A DNA stretch of 64,000 nt, taken from assembly GCF_038050375.1 (NCBI RefSeq), contig NZ_CP150886.1:2273318-2337317 (forward strand), written 5' to 3'. The notes under the pieces are model-generated. The model saw nothing but the letters and a program-made list of their open reading frames with translations, was not told the origin of the DNA and did no database searches. Shown one piece after another: positions 24,981 to 33,643 of this stretch. The position numbers were made by a program, and so were the translations under genes. This stretch comes from Okeanomitos corallinicola TIOX110 (lineage in GTDB: Bacteria > Cyanobacteriota > Cyanobacteriia > Cyanobacteriales > Nostocaceae). Position 1 is the first letter of the stretch, and the number at the start of each line of letters is the position of its first letter.

Positions 24981-25097
24981 ATTCTTAAATTTTCATAGTA
25001 TTTAAAATCTACTAAATTTAGTTTAACTAAAATCCAAGGAATTAGAAAAAATATAAATAGCACTTGTTGGATAAACCCAAAACGTAGATATAACAAA

Positions 25098-25126
25098 GTA
25101 AAGGTTTAGCACTGCTAAACCCCTAC
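25098..25126 (-). terminator. Hairpin downstream of htpG
   Basis: GGTTTAGCA (25103-25111) and TGCTAAACC (25113-25121) form a perfect inverted repeat starting 15 bases after the htpG stop. The extended phrase with CCCTAC resembles a dispersed hairpin of Nostocales intergenic DNA. The minus strand continues with TTTACTTTG, so termination is plausible. Confidence 0.5.
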
Positions 25127-25135
25127 AAATTCTAT

Positions 25136-27103
25136 CTACTTACTCGCTTGTTCTGTCAACTTAGTCAACACATCATTAGAACGTTCCACAAAGGATTTCA
25201 TTCCATCAGCATCAAAGCCTTTTTGAGACATCAACGCTAAATCATAAACGTGCTGACAAATCATTTTTGTTAACTGTTCCGAGGATGATTCACCTTCACC
25301 TTGAATAATGCTACCTTGATTGATAGTTAAAAGGTTTTCAATCAAAGGATGGGCAGTATTTACTAACAAAACATGATCTTCAGGAAAATCAGCATTTTGT
25401 TGCTGCATCATCGCGTTCATATCCCGTAGACGACGGAGAATTTCTGGTAACAATACCATTGCTGGTGGCGTTGCTTTGCTATCCTCAGATTTTAATGATT
25501 CTGTACGGATATTAACTTTGGGTTTGTTGAGTGATTTTTCAAATAATTCTTTGATAATTTCACTCTTGGTTTTATTGGTAGTTGGGTCAACAATTTCACT
25601 GGATTTATCATCTAACAATGTGTTATCCAGATCAGAATCTACTCGTGTAAATTTAACATCCTGATATTCTCTTTCCAGGAAGTTAATAAAGTGAGTATCA
25701 ATGAAAGAGTCCATAAATAGGACTTCTAAACCTTGGTTTTTATGTAATGCAATGTATGTTGCTTGGCTGGCTTCATCGGTACAATAAAAAACTTTATTTT
25801 CGTGGCGTTCTTTGTTGCGTTCTAAATATTCTTTGATGGTGGTGTAAGGTAAACTATTACCACTATTTGAGTTTACATCTTGCCAGACATCACTATCGGA
25901 AGATTGAACTTCTACGGCTGGTGTTTCTGTTTTTTCTGCTGCTAATTCGGCGGTACTCCGGAAGATGAGAATATCTTCAACTTGTTTTTTAAATTTCTCG
26001 TCGTTGAGAACACCAAATTTAACGAATGTTCCTAAATCTTTCCAGGCATTAATATATTGTTCTTTATCGTTGCGGTAGAGTTCTTTGAGTCTATCACCGA
26101 CTTTTTTAGCGATGTAATCACCGATTCTTTTAACAGTGCGATCGCCTTGTAAATAACTACGGGAAACGTTCAAAGGAATATCAGTACTGTCAATTACACC
26201 CCGCATTGGCATTAAAAATTGGGGAATAATTTCTTCACAGTTATCACTCACAAAAACCTGATTGCAGAATAACTTAATTTGTCCTTTGGTGACATCTACA
26301 TCAGGTCGCATTTTCGGGAAATACAAAATCCCATTCACAATAAAGGGATAATCTGTATTTAGATGCACCCATAACAAAGGTTCTTCTTGGAAAGGATAGA
26401 GATAGCGGTAAAATTCTAAATAATCTTCTTGAGTTAAATTACTAGCAGATTCACGCCAAGGTGCTTTTTGTCTGTTTAAAACTTCCCCATCTAATTTGAT
26501 GGGAACTGGCATAAAATCACAGAAGGTTTTAACTAAATTCTTAATTCGTGCTGGTTCTAAAAACTCTTCCTCCTCTGCCATTAAAGTTAGAGTAATGGTA
26601 GTACCGCGAGTGGTGCGAGAAGATTCATCTAAGGTGAATGCTGGTGAACCATCACAAATCCAGTGAACTGCGGTTGCACCTTCTTGATAGGAAAGAGTAT
26701 CAATTTCTACTTGTTTTGCCACCATGAAGGAGGAGTAGAAACCTAAACCAAAGTGGCCGATAATTGGCTGGTCTGCTTTTCCTTCATATTTGTGAATAAA
26801 TTCTTCTGCACTGGAAAAAGCAACTTGGTTAATATATTTTTTGACTTCCTCTGCTGTCATCCCAATGCCATTATCGGAGATGGAGAGGGTTTTTTTATCT
26901 TTATCAATGGCAATGGTAATTTCTGGTTCACCCGTGTCTCCACTGTACTCACCAGCACGAGATACCATTGTCAGTTTTTGGATCGCGTCTACAGCGTTTG
27001 ATACCAGTTCCCGTAAGAAAATTTGATGATCTGAATAAAGAGATTTTTTGATAATTGGGAAAATATTCTCAGTATGTATACTGATAGTGCCTTGTTCTAA
27101 CAT
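25136..27103 (-). CDS. htpG: Molecular chaperone HtpG (Hsp90)
   Basis: 655 aa, full length. The N-terminal GHKL ATPase has all motifs: ELVSNAVDAIQK (catalytic Glu, Asn), SDNGIGMT, GHFGLGFYSSFMV and the lid. The middle domain carries NVSRSYLQGD with the conserved Arg that contacts ATP, and the C-terminal dimerisation domain ends in RSNDVLTKLTEQ. It refolds and stabilises clients with DnaK and is heat- and light-stress-induced in cyanobacteria. The ATG at 27103 is the family start (MLEQGTISIHTENIF). It is a single-gene unit with a hairpin downstream. Confidence 0.97.
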   Translation of the reverse strand: MLEQGTISIHTENIFPIIKKSLYSDHQIFLRELVSNAVDAIQKLTMVSRAGEYSGDTGEPEITIAIDKDKKTLSISDNGIGMTAEEVKKYINQVAFSSAEEFIHKYEGKADQPIIGHFGLGFYSSFMVAKQVEIDTLSYQEGATAVHWICDGSPAFTLDESSRTTRGTTITLTLMAEEEEFLEPARIKNLVKTFCDFMPVPIKLDGEVLNRQKAPWRESASNLTQEDYLEFYRYLYPFQEEPLLWVHLNTDYPFIVNGILYFPKMRPDVDVTKGQIKLFCNQVFVSDNCEEIIPQFLMPMRGVIDSTDIPLNVSRSYLQGDRTVKRIGDYIAKKVGDRLKELYRNDKEQYINAWKDLGTFVKFGVLNDEKFKKQVEDILIFRSTAELAAEKTETPAVEVQSSDSDVWQDVNSNSGNSLPYTTIKEYLERNKERHENKVFYCTDEASQATYIALHKNQGLEVLFMDSFIDTHFINFLEREYQDVKFTRVDSDLDNTLLDDKSSEIVDPTTNKTKSEIIKELFEKSLNKPKVNIRTESLKSEDSKATPPAMVLLPEILRRLRDMNAMMQQQNADFPEDHVLLVNTAHPLIENLLTINQGSIIQGEGESSSEQLTKMICQHVYDLALMSQKGFDADGMKSFVERSNDVLTKLTEQASK

Positions 27104-27247
27104 GGTAATCTATCTGTTTTACTTGCTTGCGGATAATTCTGACAATCAATTTTCTGTGATCTAGATGGTTTTAGGGGTAAGGAATACCTCTTAATTATGA
27201 TTCGGATTACACTACCTGATTTCTCTACGACTCTGGGTAAGAAACGC

Positions 27248-27517
27248 CTAAAAGTCCTCATCATCAATAAAAAACTCCGCTTCCTCATCAAGCACAGACT
27301 GGGACTCACCCAAACTTAAAATCAGCCGCAAAACCGCCACACCAACTAAACCCACCGCTACCCAAAAAGCTAACATCAAACCAAAAGGAACTTGTATAGA
27401 TTGAAAAAATAGAAATCGTAAAGATATAGGTGTAGCATTCTGTACAGAAATTAAAGCGATCGCCAATACCCAAACAGCTATAATTACCGCTATTAATAAA
27501 TTCACAAAATTTTTCAT
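27248..27517 (-). CDS. LapA/DUF1049-like small membrane protein
   Basis: 89 aa, two transmembrane helices (about 4-26, VNLLIAVIIAVWVLAIALISVQN, and about 43-68, VPFGLMLAFWVAVGLVGVAVLRLIL) separated by a short loop (ATPISLRFLFFQSIQ), the pattern of the lipopolysaccharide-assembly-protein-A (DUF1049) domain. The acidic cytosolic tail ends in EEAEFFIDDEDF. Role is unclear in cyanobacteria; bacterial relatives act in envelope or LPS homeostasis. It lies between htpG and the phosphomutase, on the same strand but separated from the latter by heptad repeats. Confidence 0.7.
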   Translation of the reverse strand: MKNFVNLLIAVIIAVWVLAIALISVQNATPISLRFLFFQSIQVPFGLMLAFWVAVGLVGVAVLRLILSLGESQSVLDEEAEFFIDDEDF

Positions 27518-27537
27518 AATTTTATATATAAAAATTT

Positions 27538-27623
27538 AGGATTCAGGATTCAGGAGTCAGGAGTCAGGATTCATCAACTATTTACGTCACCTGTCACCTG
27601 TCACCTGTCACCTATCACCTATC
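27538..27623. repeat. Heptanucleotide tandem repeats (STRR type)
   Basis: Two heptad runs: AGGATTC/AGGAGTC units at 27538-27575 and GTCACCT units (several perfect, two as ATCACCT) at 27586-27623. They match the short tandemly repeated repetitive sequences described in heterocystous cyanobacteria. The second run touches the 3' end of the phosphomutase gene. Confidence 0.8.
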
Positions 27624-29046
27624 CTAACTTAGCAATTTCAGCTTCCATTGTGGCTGCAATTTGATTAACTTTCTCTGGTGAATTAGTTTCCATGTACACC
27701 CTTACCAAGGGTTCTGTACCAGAAGGACGCAGCAACACCCAGCTACCTTCTTCTAAATACAGTTTAATCCCATCCTTTCTGCCTACTTCTTTGACCTTAA
27801 TTCCTGCTACTTCGGCCGGAGGATTTTTGCTATAGGAATCAATGACAGCGTTTTTGTGGGCATCAGTCAGGTGTAAATCTAAGCGATGGTTATACAAAGG
27901 CCCGTCAGCTTCTACGATCGCCTCCTGTACCAACTGACTCAAAGGCTTACCTTCATAGGCGATCGCCTCAGCCACCAGCATATCCGCCAAAACCCCATCT
28001 TTTTCAGGAATATGGCCAATGATACTCAAGCCCCCAGACTCCTCACCACCAATCAAAACAGCGGTTTCCCGCATTTTCTCACCAATGTATTTAAACCCAA
28101 CCGCAGTTTCATAAATTTGCAAGCCATATTTAGCCGCAAAATTATCTAATAAATGGGTAGTCGCCACAGTTCTGACTATCGCGCCAGTTTTACCCTTGTT
28201 TTTGATTAAATGTCTTGCTAAAACTAACAGTACCGTATTGGGAGTGAGAACATTACCCTGTTCATCCACAATCCCAAAGCGATCGCTATCTCCATCAGTA
28301 GCTAAACCCAAATCAGCCTTATCAGCTTTCACAGCTGCCACTAAATCAACCAACTGTTCACCCTTGGGTTCTGGCATCCCACCACCAAACAGCACATCCC
28401 GCCAAGTGTGGAAACTTTCTAATTGAGTTCCGCAGTGTTGCAGCACCTCATCTAAATAGCCACGAGATGTAGAATAGAGAGCATCGTACTTAACTTTTAA
28501 ATTCGCACTCTTAATTTTTTCCACATCCAGCAAGGTGTAGATAAAATGCAAATAATCAGGTTTCGGATCAAAAGTAGAAATCGTACCCGATGGGTTACTT
28601 CCCGGTAACTCATCCGATGCCGTTTCTATATTGGCCACAATAGTATCAGTAATTTCAGGAGTGGCAGGCCCAGCATAGTCTGGTATATATTTAATCCCAC
28701 AATAAGGTGCAGGATTATGACTAGCAGTAAACATCAAAGCCCCTGCGGAATTCAGGTGACGTGCATTGTAGGCAATTACAGGAGTCGGGCAATCCCGATC
28801 TGTAATTTTCACATTCCACCCTAAATCAGCTAAAACAGCCGCAGATGTCCGCGCAAATTCATCAGCTAAAAACCTTGTATCGTAGGCGATTAAAACTGGT
28901 CTGTCCTTACTATAGGCAGTTTCCAGATAACTGGCGATCGCCCTAGTTACTTTCCGCACATTGGGAAAAGTAAAATCATCGGCAATAAGGCCTCGCCAGC
29001 CATCAGTACCAAACTTTATTTTACTGGAATTGTTAGGGTTACTCAT
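27619..29046 (-). CDS. Phosphoglucomutase/phosphomannomutase family protein
   Basis: 475 aa, alpha-D-phosphohexomutase superfamily. Domain 1 has the phosphoserine loop TASHNP (SerP relays phosphate). Domain 2 has the metal site DGDSDR, domain 3 the sugar loop GGEESGG, and domain 4 the phosphate-binding RPSGTEPLVRVYME. The protein interconverts 1- and 6-phosphates of glucose, mannose or glucosamine. The GEESGG loop fits glucose/mannose enzymes, but the exact substrate cannot be fixed. Cytosolic. The start MSNPNNSSKIKFGTDGWRG at 29046 is normal for the family. Confidence 0.88.
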   Translation of the reverse strand: MSNPNNSSKIKFGTDGWRGLIADDFTFPNVRKVTRAIASYLETAYSKDRPVLIAYDTRFLADEFARTSAAVLADLGWNVKITDRDCPTPVIAYNARHLNSAGALMFTASHNPAPYCGIKYIPDYAGPATPEITDTIVANIETASDELPGSNPSGTISTFDPKPDYLHFIYTLLDVEKIKSANLKVKYDALYSTSRGYLDEVLQHCGTQLESFHTWRDVLFGGGMPEPKGEQLVDLVAAVKADKADLGLATDGDSDRFGIVDEQGNVLTPNTVLLVLARHLIKNKGKTGAIVRTVATTHLLDNFAAKYGLQIYETAVGFKYIGEKMRETAVLIGGEESGGLSIIGHIPEKDGVLADMLVAEAIAYEGKPLSQLVQEAIVEADGPLYNHRLDLHLTDAHKNAVIDSYSKNPPAEVAGIKVKEVGRKDGIKLYLEEGSWVLLRPSGTEPLVRVYMETNSPEKVNQIAATMEAEIAKLG

Positions 29047-29162
29047 TTTGCTACTCTCTCCCGTACATAATCATTACTGTGAGGAAGCATCCCGCAAAGC
29101 CCGTGGAATATCCACTGTGTTGCAAGTATCCCCAAGGTAATTTCTCTCACTCTAACTGAGCA

Positions 29163-30014
29163 ATGTCAATCCCTGCTAGACCCTTTGTAAGTTACCACCT
29201 TTGGTCCCTAGTTGCCCCCAAAAAAGGGCAAGAACAATGGCACTGTCAAATGAGAAGGGGTTTTATTAAAGCCAAACAACGTGAACCAGAGGTGAAAGCT
29301 TTATTAGCAAAAGCCACTCCACCCCAACGGATTGGCATTCTTGCCCAAAAAGGTGTATATGAATTTCATCGTCATCTCCATTGGTTAACTCAGTCTGATG
29401 GGGTGGAAAAAGTAGCGCAACTCCTAAAACTCAGCAACTTTACTTTTCAAGTTAAGCAACGAGTTCTGAAAATTTTACAAAAATATCAAAAATCCCCTTT
29501 ACTTTTAAATAAATGTATTCTGCAACTAACTCCAGGGGATGAAGGTTTTCCCAAACCAATTGTCATTGACAAGGGTAACTATCGTTTCCGGTTATATGCA
29601 GCGATGGACTGTGTGTTTATTGACTCGGATAATACTTTACATATATTAGATTTTAAAACTGGTAAGTCAGCTTTTGATAAACGACAAGCTTTAGTTTATT
29701 TATTAGCTGCACGTTATCTTTATCCCGGCAAAAATGCTGTAGCATCGTTTTATAATTTAGAAGTTGGCCAAAAATCTGAGTTAATTACTATTAATAGTCA
29801 CGAATTAACATCCTTGGAATTTGAGTTGGCTAATGTAGCAAATAAACACCAACTTGATTTACAAAAATATGCAGATCAAGATAGTAATTTTAGTCAAATA
29901 TTTCCACCCAACCCAGGCAATCACTGCCGATTTTGTCCCTTCAATTCAATCTGTGAATTTTCGGCTTTGAAGCCTACAAAATCTTACTCAGCACCAATAA
30001 TTCGTAATTCTTAG
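29163..30014 (+). CDS. RecB-family PD-(D/E)xK nuclease with predicted Fe-S cluster
   Basis: 283 aa. The Cas4/AddB/RecB-type nuclease core is seen in AAMDCVFIDSDNTLHILDFKTGK: Asp in the first strand and D-x-K (DFKTGK) in the second. The Q-x-x-x-Y motif follows as DKRQALVYLLAARYLYPGKN. Three cysteines near the C-terminus (CRFCPFNSIC) plus a candidate fourth upstream (CILQL) fit an iron-sulfur nuclease. No helicase or CRISPR genes are adjacent, so it acts as a free-standing nuclease of uncharacterised role in DNA repair or processing. The next gene is convergent. Confidence 0.78.
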   Translation: MSIPARPFVSYHLWSLVAPKKGQEQWHCQMRRGFIKAKQREPEVKALLAKATPPQRIGILAQKGVYEFHRHLHWLTQSDGVEKVAQLLKLSNFTFQVKQRVLKILQKYQKSPLLLNKCILQLTPGDEGFPKPIVIDKGNYRFRLYAAMDCVFIDSDNTLHILDFKTGKSAFDKRQALVYLLAARYLYPGKNAVASFYNLEVGQKSELITINSHELTSLEFELANVANKHQLDLQKYADQDSNFSQIFPPNPGNHCRFCPFNSICEFSALKPTKSYSAPIIRNS

Positions 30015-30046
30015 GCACTGGGAAAAATGCTGCTTGTTGATTGTTG

Positions 30047-31411
30047 CTAACAGAATTTTCTAAAAAATGACAAATCAATATCACCAAAGTGAATACTCAT
30101 GGCAATATTTAATTGTTCTAAAGTTGCTACTAACCAATCTATCGCGTCAGTAGTTGCATTTTCATAATGATTGAATAAAATTGCTAATCTTTTCTCTAGA
30201 TATGGTTTAACTTTATGACAAATTAAAACCAGTTTTAGCAATAAACCAATAGTTGGTAATGAACCTTGATTACTAATTAAGTCTAAGAAAGTTGAGTGTT
30301 GTGGTGATGCTTGACTGTTGACAACCAAGAAGTTTAATAGCTGACTACAAGTTCTGACTACTAAAAATTCACTAGTATTGAGATCATCAGCATCTGGTAA
30401 TGTATTCTGTAAATAAGAATATAACCGTTGGTTAAATTGGCGTTTGCCATATTTGCTATCAACAGAAGGTATGAGATATTCATATAAATCATCTTTAAAA
30501 TCATGAAATTTAGTAGTTGCGCTACTATTATATTTCAAGAATTGTTGCGCTCTTTCTTGGTATGTATGATTACCTTCAGTATTACCAATGAATTGTTTGA
30601 GGGTACTGTACAGATCACCATCTGTAAGTAGGGTAGGATTATTAACTGGGCGTAAAATCCGATTAGCTTCTGATGGGGAAACTTTTTTTAAAATCTGTAC
30701 TCTACGCACTTTATAGGTGACATATTGAGACAGATCAATTTCAAATTTTTTCTGTACCTGTGCCTGGAAATTCCTCACAGTTTCTTGTTGTTCAAAAGTG
30801 GAATCTTCACTAATTAAACAATGTTCATATAGATAGGGATAACGACTAATTAAATTTACTAAAGGTTGCTTTTCTTTGCGATTATTCAGTTGAGGTTTTT
30901 GGCTTACCAGCTGCATAAACCGCCGCAATACCACATACTGTTCACTGTTAATGAAAATCTTTAACAGTTCACGCAAACGCCTGATTTCTCGAAAACGAAA
31001 ACTCCCTACTCCTAAAGTGTTTGAAGGTAAATCAAATAGATTAATTAAATTAACAATATTATGATGCAAATAGGGCTGAATATACCAGCGATTGATGAGA
31101 ATATGACAACAACGATTGAGAAAAAATTTAAAATCTTCAGTCGCAGTTTTAGATGCTGTAATTTTGTCTAAGATAGGAATAATTTCTGGTTCAGGATAAT
31201 TCGACCGTTCAATAAATAATGAACGAAAACGTTCAATCATTTGGTCTGGGGATTCCATTTGTACCAAATGAAGTAGATGTTGATAAATTAACTGTTCTTC
31301 TAGATAACAGTCATGGTAGTTGTGTAGGTATTCTCGTCTGACACCATTCACTTTTGCTAAGGGTGTTTGTTCCACAGTTTTTTCGGATTCAGTACTTGTC
31401 CAATTTTTCAC
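30047..31411 (-). CDS. Conserved-looking cyanobacterial protein of unknown function, 454 aa
   Basis: Not recognised. It is almost entirely alpha-helical by composition, rich in Leu, Tyr, Asn and Arg, with no membrane segment and no signal peptide. Local features are a basic stretch with several Arg pairs (FRFREIRRLRELLKIF, about 140-155), VTYKVRRVQILKKVSPSEANRILRP (about 231-255) and a long C-terminal helix cluster (LLLKLVLICHKVKPYLEKRLA). The repeated short helices suggest a solenoid or scaffold. The gene stands alone between a nuclease (convergent) and a 337-base gap. It could be a developmental or regulatory protein, but nothing in the sequence proves this. Confidence 0.55.
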   Translation of the reverse strand: MKNWTSTESEKTVEQTPLAKVNGVRREYLHNYHDCYLEEQLIYQHLLHLVQMESPDQMIERFRSLFIERSNYPEPEIIPILDKITASKTATEDFKFFLNRCCHILINRWYIQPYLHHNIVNLINLFDLPSNTLGVGSFRFREIRRLRELLKIFINSEQYVVLRRFMQLVSQKPQLNNRKEKQPLVNLISRYPYLYEHCLISEDSTFEQQETVRNFQAQVQKKFEIDLSQYVTYKVRRVQILKKVSPSEANRILRPVNNPTLLTDGDLYSTLKQFIGNTEGNHTYQERAQQFLKYNSSATTKFHDFKDDLYEYLIPSVDSKYGKRQFNQRLYSYLQNTLPDADDLNTSEFLVVRTCSQLLNFLVVNSQASPQHSTFLDLISNQGSLPTIGLLLKLVLICHKVKPYLEKRLAILFNHYENATTDAIDWLVATLEQLNIAMSIHFGDIDLSFFRKFC

Positions 31412-31748
31412 CTGTTGTTACCGTTTACAAACTGGTTCATAAGTCATTTTTCATACATAAATATGAGTATGTCAACCGGATTAATACGGCTTATAGCAAT
31501 ATGAAGTTCATTATACCCTCCATATTTATATGGAAAGCCTGTATTCTAGTATTTTACAGAATTACTCGGAAAACTACTGACTTTTTTCTTAAATTGCACA
31601 TAAATTTTTCCTGCTAAACGTTAAATCTTGAGTAAAGTTAATCTAATCATGTGTGAACAATGGGGGCATTTAGAGCTAAATAGACCATATTTCATTTCTA
31701 TCTGATACCCCACTGCTAACTACCAGTTGCCAATTCTTAATTCCCAAC
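31412..31748. other. Intergenic gap, nothing assigned
   Basis: AT-rich, containing the promoter of the 454-aa gene. No ORF of protein-like character, hairpin terminator or RNA is visible. Confidence 0.35.
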
Positions 31749-33419
31749 CTAGATGGGTGGGATTTCTTTAAGAATTGTAAACCGAATGTGATTAATAGCC
31801 AAATCGCCAATGGCTATATCTTCTTTGGTTAACCTTTTACCATTGCTAGTTAAGGTTTCAAAGGAGACTCCTTTGCCTATTTCAATATGATACCAGCACA
31901 AGCCCATAAAAAAACGTGTAGGGTATGGGCCATAATCACCAATATCATCAGGGTTTGATTCCATTGGTAGCCAACCGAAATTAGGTATATAAAATTCTAG
32001 CCAAACATGATTAAAGTCAGGTTGTAGGGGAACTCCCTGATGTTCTGCATAGGGAGGACATTTATATCTACCTACTGTTCGGCAAGGAATACCATTTAAA
32101 CGACATAAAGCCAGTAATACACCCACATATTCGCCGCAAGAACCAACACCTCGTTCTAAAACGATATCGGGAGTGTCTATGTGAGGTTTAATGCCGTAAG
32201 ATAATTCATCATAAACATAGTTGCGAATGTTGTACATTTTTCGCAACGTATTGGTTTCTGAACCGATGGCTTCATGTGCTGCATCACGGACAATAGTAGT
32301 ATCCATAGCCAAATCATCATCGTCCACCAAATAGCGAGCTTCTAATTCTGGTGTGAGGTCTGGTAAGTCTTCCACATCTTTAGGGGTGATGCGATACTTA
32401 ATACCTCGTACTTCCACAAGAGCTTTCCAACCGAAAATATGGCGTTCACCGGGAACAAGAGAATCAAATCTAAATACTGCTATGCGTTGTCCTTCAATAA
32501 TTTCTTCTGTGAAGGGTAAACCAATAGATTCAACTTGTTTAACCTTTTGGCGCTCTGTTTCCGAGGGTAGAGCAATACGCCATTCCAAATTCGGTAAATA
32601 AACTTCATCGAGGGGGGAAATTTCCTCGACATAGGACATTTCTATCAAGTAACCATTAGATAGAGCGTAGCGTTTATCTGGGTTGTATTCATAATGCAAG
32701 GGATGAATAAAAGTCAGATCCCGGTAAGTCAACTCGTGATTAGGATCAGCATTGGGATTATCACGAATATAAGGTTCTTCAGTGGAGTAAGCAATATAAA
32801 GTAGATCCTTCCCTGTTTGATCTTGACTATGGATAGCAATACCAGTGGGAGATGCAAAAGGTGTAAGGACACTAAAACGAAGTTCTCCAGTTGCTCGATC
32901 CATGGAGTAAACTGTTTGTTCTGTGCGATCGCAAACCCATAAAGTTTCCTTACTCACCGCCAAATTTTCTATACCTACACCCGGAGCATAAAATCGTGTA
33001 ATTTCTTTGCGTGTATCCTTGTCAAAAATTAGAATATAACCTAACCTCTGACAGCTAACATAAATGGTAGATTCCCAAACCGCAATTCCGTCGGCAGTGT
33101 AAGGTAAAGTAACAAAATGTTCTAAACCTAGAGAGTCTAACTGACACAAATAAATACTATTACCTCGGCTGACCCAAAGTGTATTTTCCCAGACTGCCAA
33201 ACCAGTAACATCGCTAAATTCCTTGACCTGGTGCGGATTGAGAATTTTACTGTTATCAGAAACCGGATCAATCTCCAATAGATGACCTTTAACGGTGTCA
33301 ATAGCGATCAGCCGATCTTGGATAAAAGCAATACCATAAATAGTAGAAGCAGTCAGCGGTCGGATTGTTTTTTGCCCAAACATCTGGCTAACAGTCAAAC
33401 TAGGGAGTGTCAAACTCAT
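31749..33419 (-). CDS. Beta-propeller plus transglutaminase-like protein
   Basis: 556 aa from the ATG at 33419 (MSLTLPSLTVSQMF); an earlier start would lie within heptad repeats. Residues about 20-210 contain repeated four-stranded blades (GIAFIQDRLIAIDTVKGHL, GLAVWENTLWVSRGN, GIAVWESTIYVSCQ, NLAVSKETLWVCDR), an NHL/WD-like propeller. The C-terminal half is a transglutaminase-fold domain with the Cys-His-Asp triad in GSCGEYVGVL, FNHVWLEFY and ESNPDD. Such domains act as cysteine peptidases or amide-bond transferases. No signal peptide is seen. The propeller may bind the substrate. A single-gene unit. Confidence 0.8.
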   Translation of the reverse strand: MSLTLPSLTVSQMFGQKTIRPLTASTIYGIAFIQDRLIAIDTVKGHLLEIDPVSDNSKILNPHQVKEFSDVTGLAVWENTLWVSRGNSIYLCQLDSLGLEHFVTLPYTADGIAVWESTIYVSCQRLGYILIFDKDTRKEITRFYAPGVGIENLAVSKETLWVCDRTEQTVYSMDRATGELRFSVLTPFASPTGIAIHSQDQTGKDLLYIAYSTEEPYIRDNPNADPNHELTYRDLTFIHPLHYEYNPDKRYALSNGYLIEMSYVEEISPLDEVYLPNLEWRIALPSETERQKVKQVESIGLPFTEEIIEGQRIAVFRFDSLVPGERHIFGWKALVEVRGIKYRITPKDVEDLPDLTPELEARYLVDDDDLAMDTTIVRDAAHEAIGSETNTLRKMYNIRNYVYDELSYGIKPHIDTPDIVLERGVGSCGEYVGVLLALCRLNGIPCRTVGRYKCPPYAEHQGVPLQPDFNHVWLEFYIPNFGWLPMESNPDDIGDYGPYPTRFFMGLCWYHIEIGKGVSFETLTSNGKRLTKEDIAIGDLAINHIRFTILKEIPPI

Positions 33420-33423
33420 ATTA

Positions 33424-33451
33424 TTAGTCATTAGTCATTAGTCATTAGTGA
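33424..33451. repeat. Heptanucleotide tandem repeat TTAGTCA
   Basis: Three perfect TTAGTCA units followed by TTAGTGA, directly upstream of the transglutaminase start. Same class as the other 7-bp repeats of this window. A G/T-rich monotonous stretch (TTGGGCATTGGGCATGGGG) follows at about 33478-33497. Confidence 0.8.
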
Positions 33452-33643
33452 TTATTCATTGGATATGGGGAATTGAATTGGGCATTGGGCATGGGGAATT
33501 GGTAAAAATCTTTTCTTCCTCTGCCTCCCCTGCTCCCCATCTCCCCACCTCCCCAGCCTCCGATCCTTAATACATAGCTGATGGAATTCCTGCCATCACT
33601 CAATTATGATCGAATTTTGTAACCCTTTCCTGTAACATACACG

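Noticed and set aside
27586-27623. Short regular repeats as a CRISPR array
   Set aside because: The 7-bp units are contiguous with no spacers, so they are STRR-type repeats. No CRISPR array or cas gene was seen in the window.
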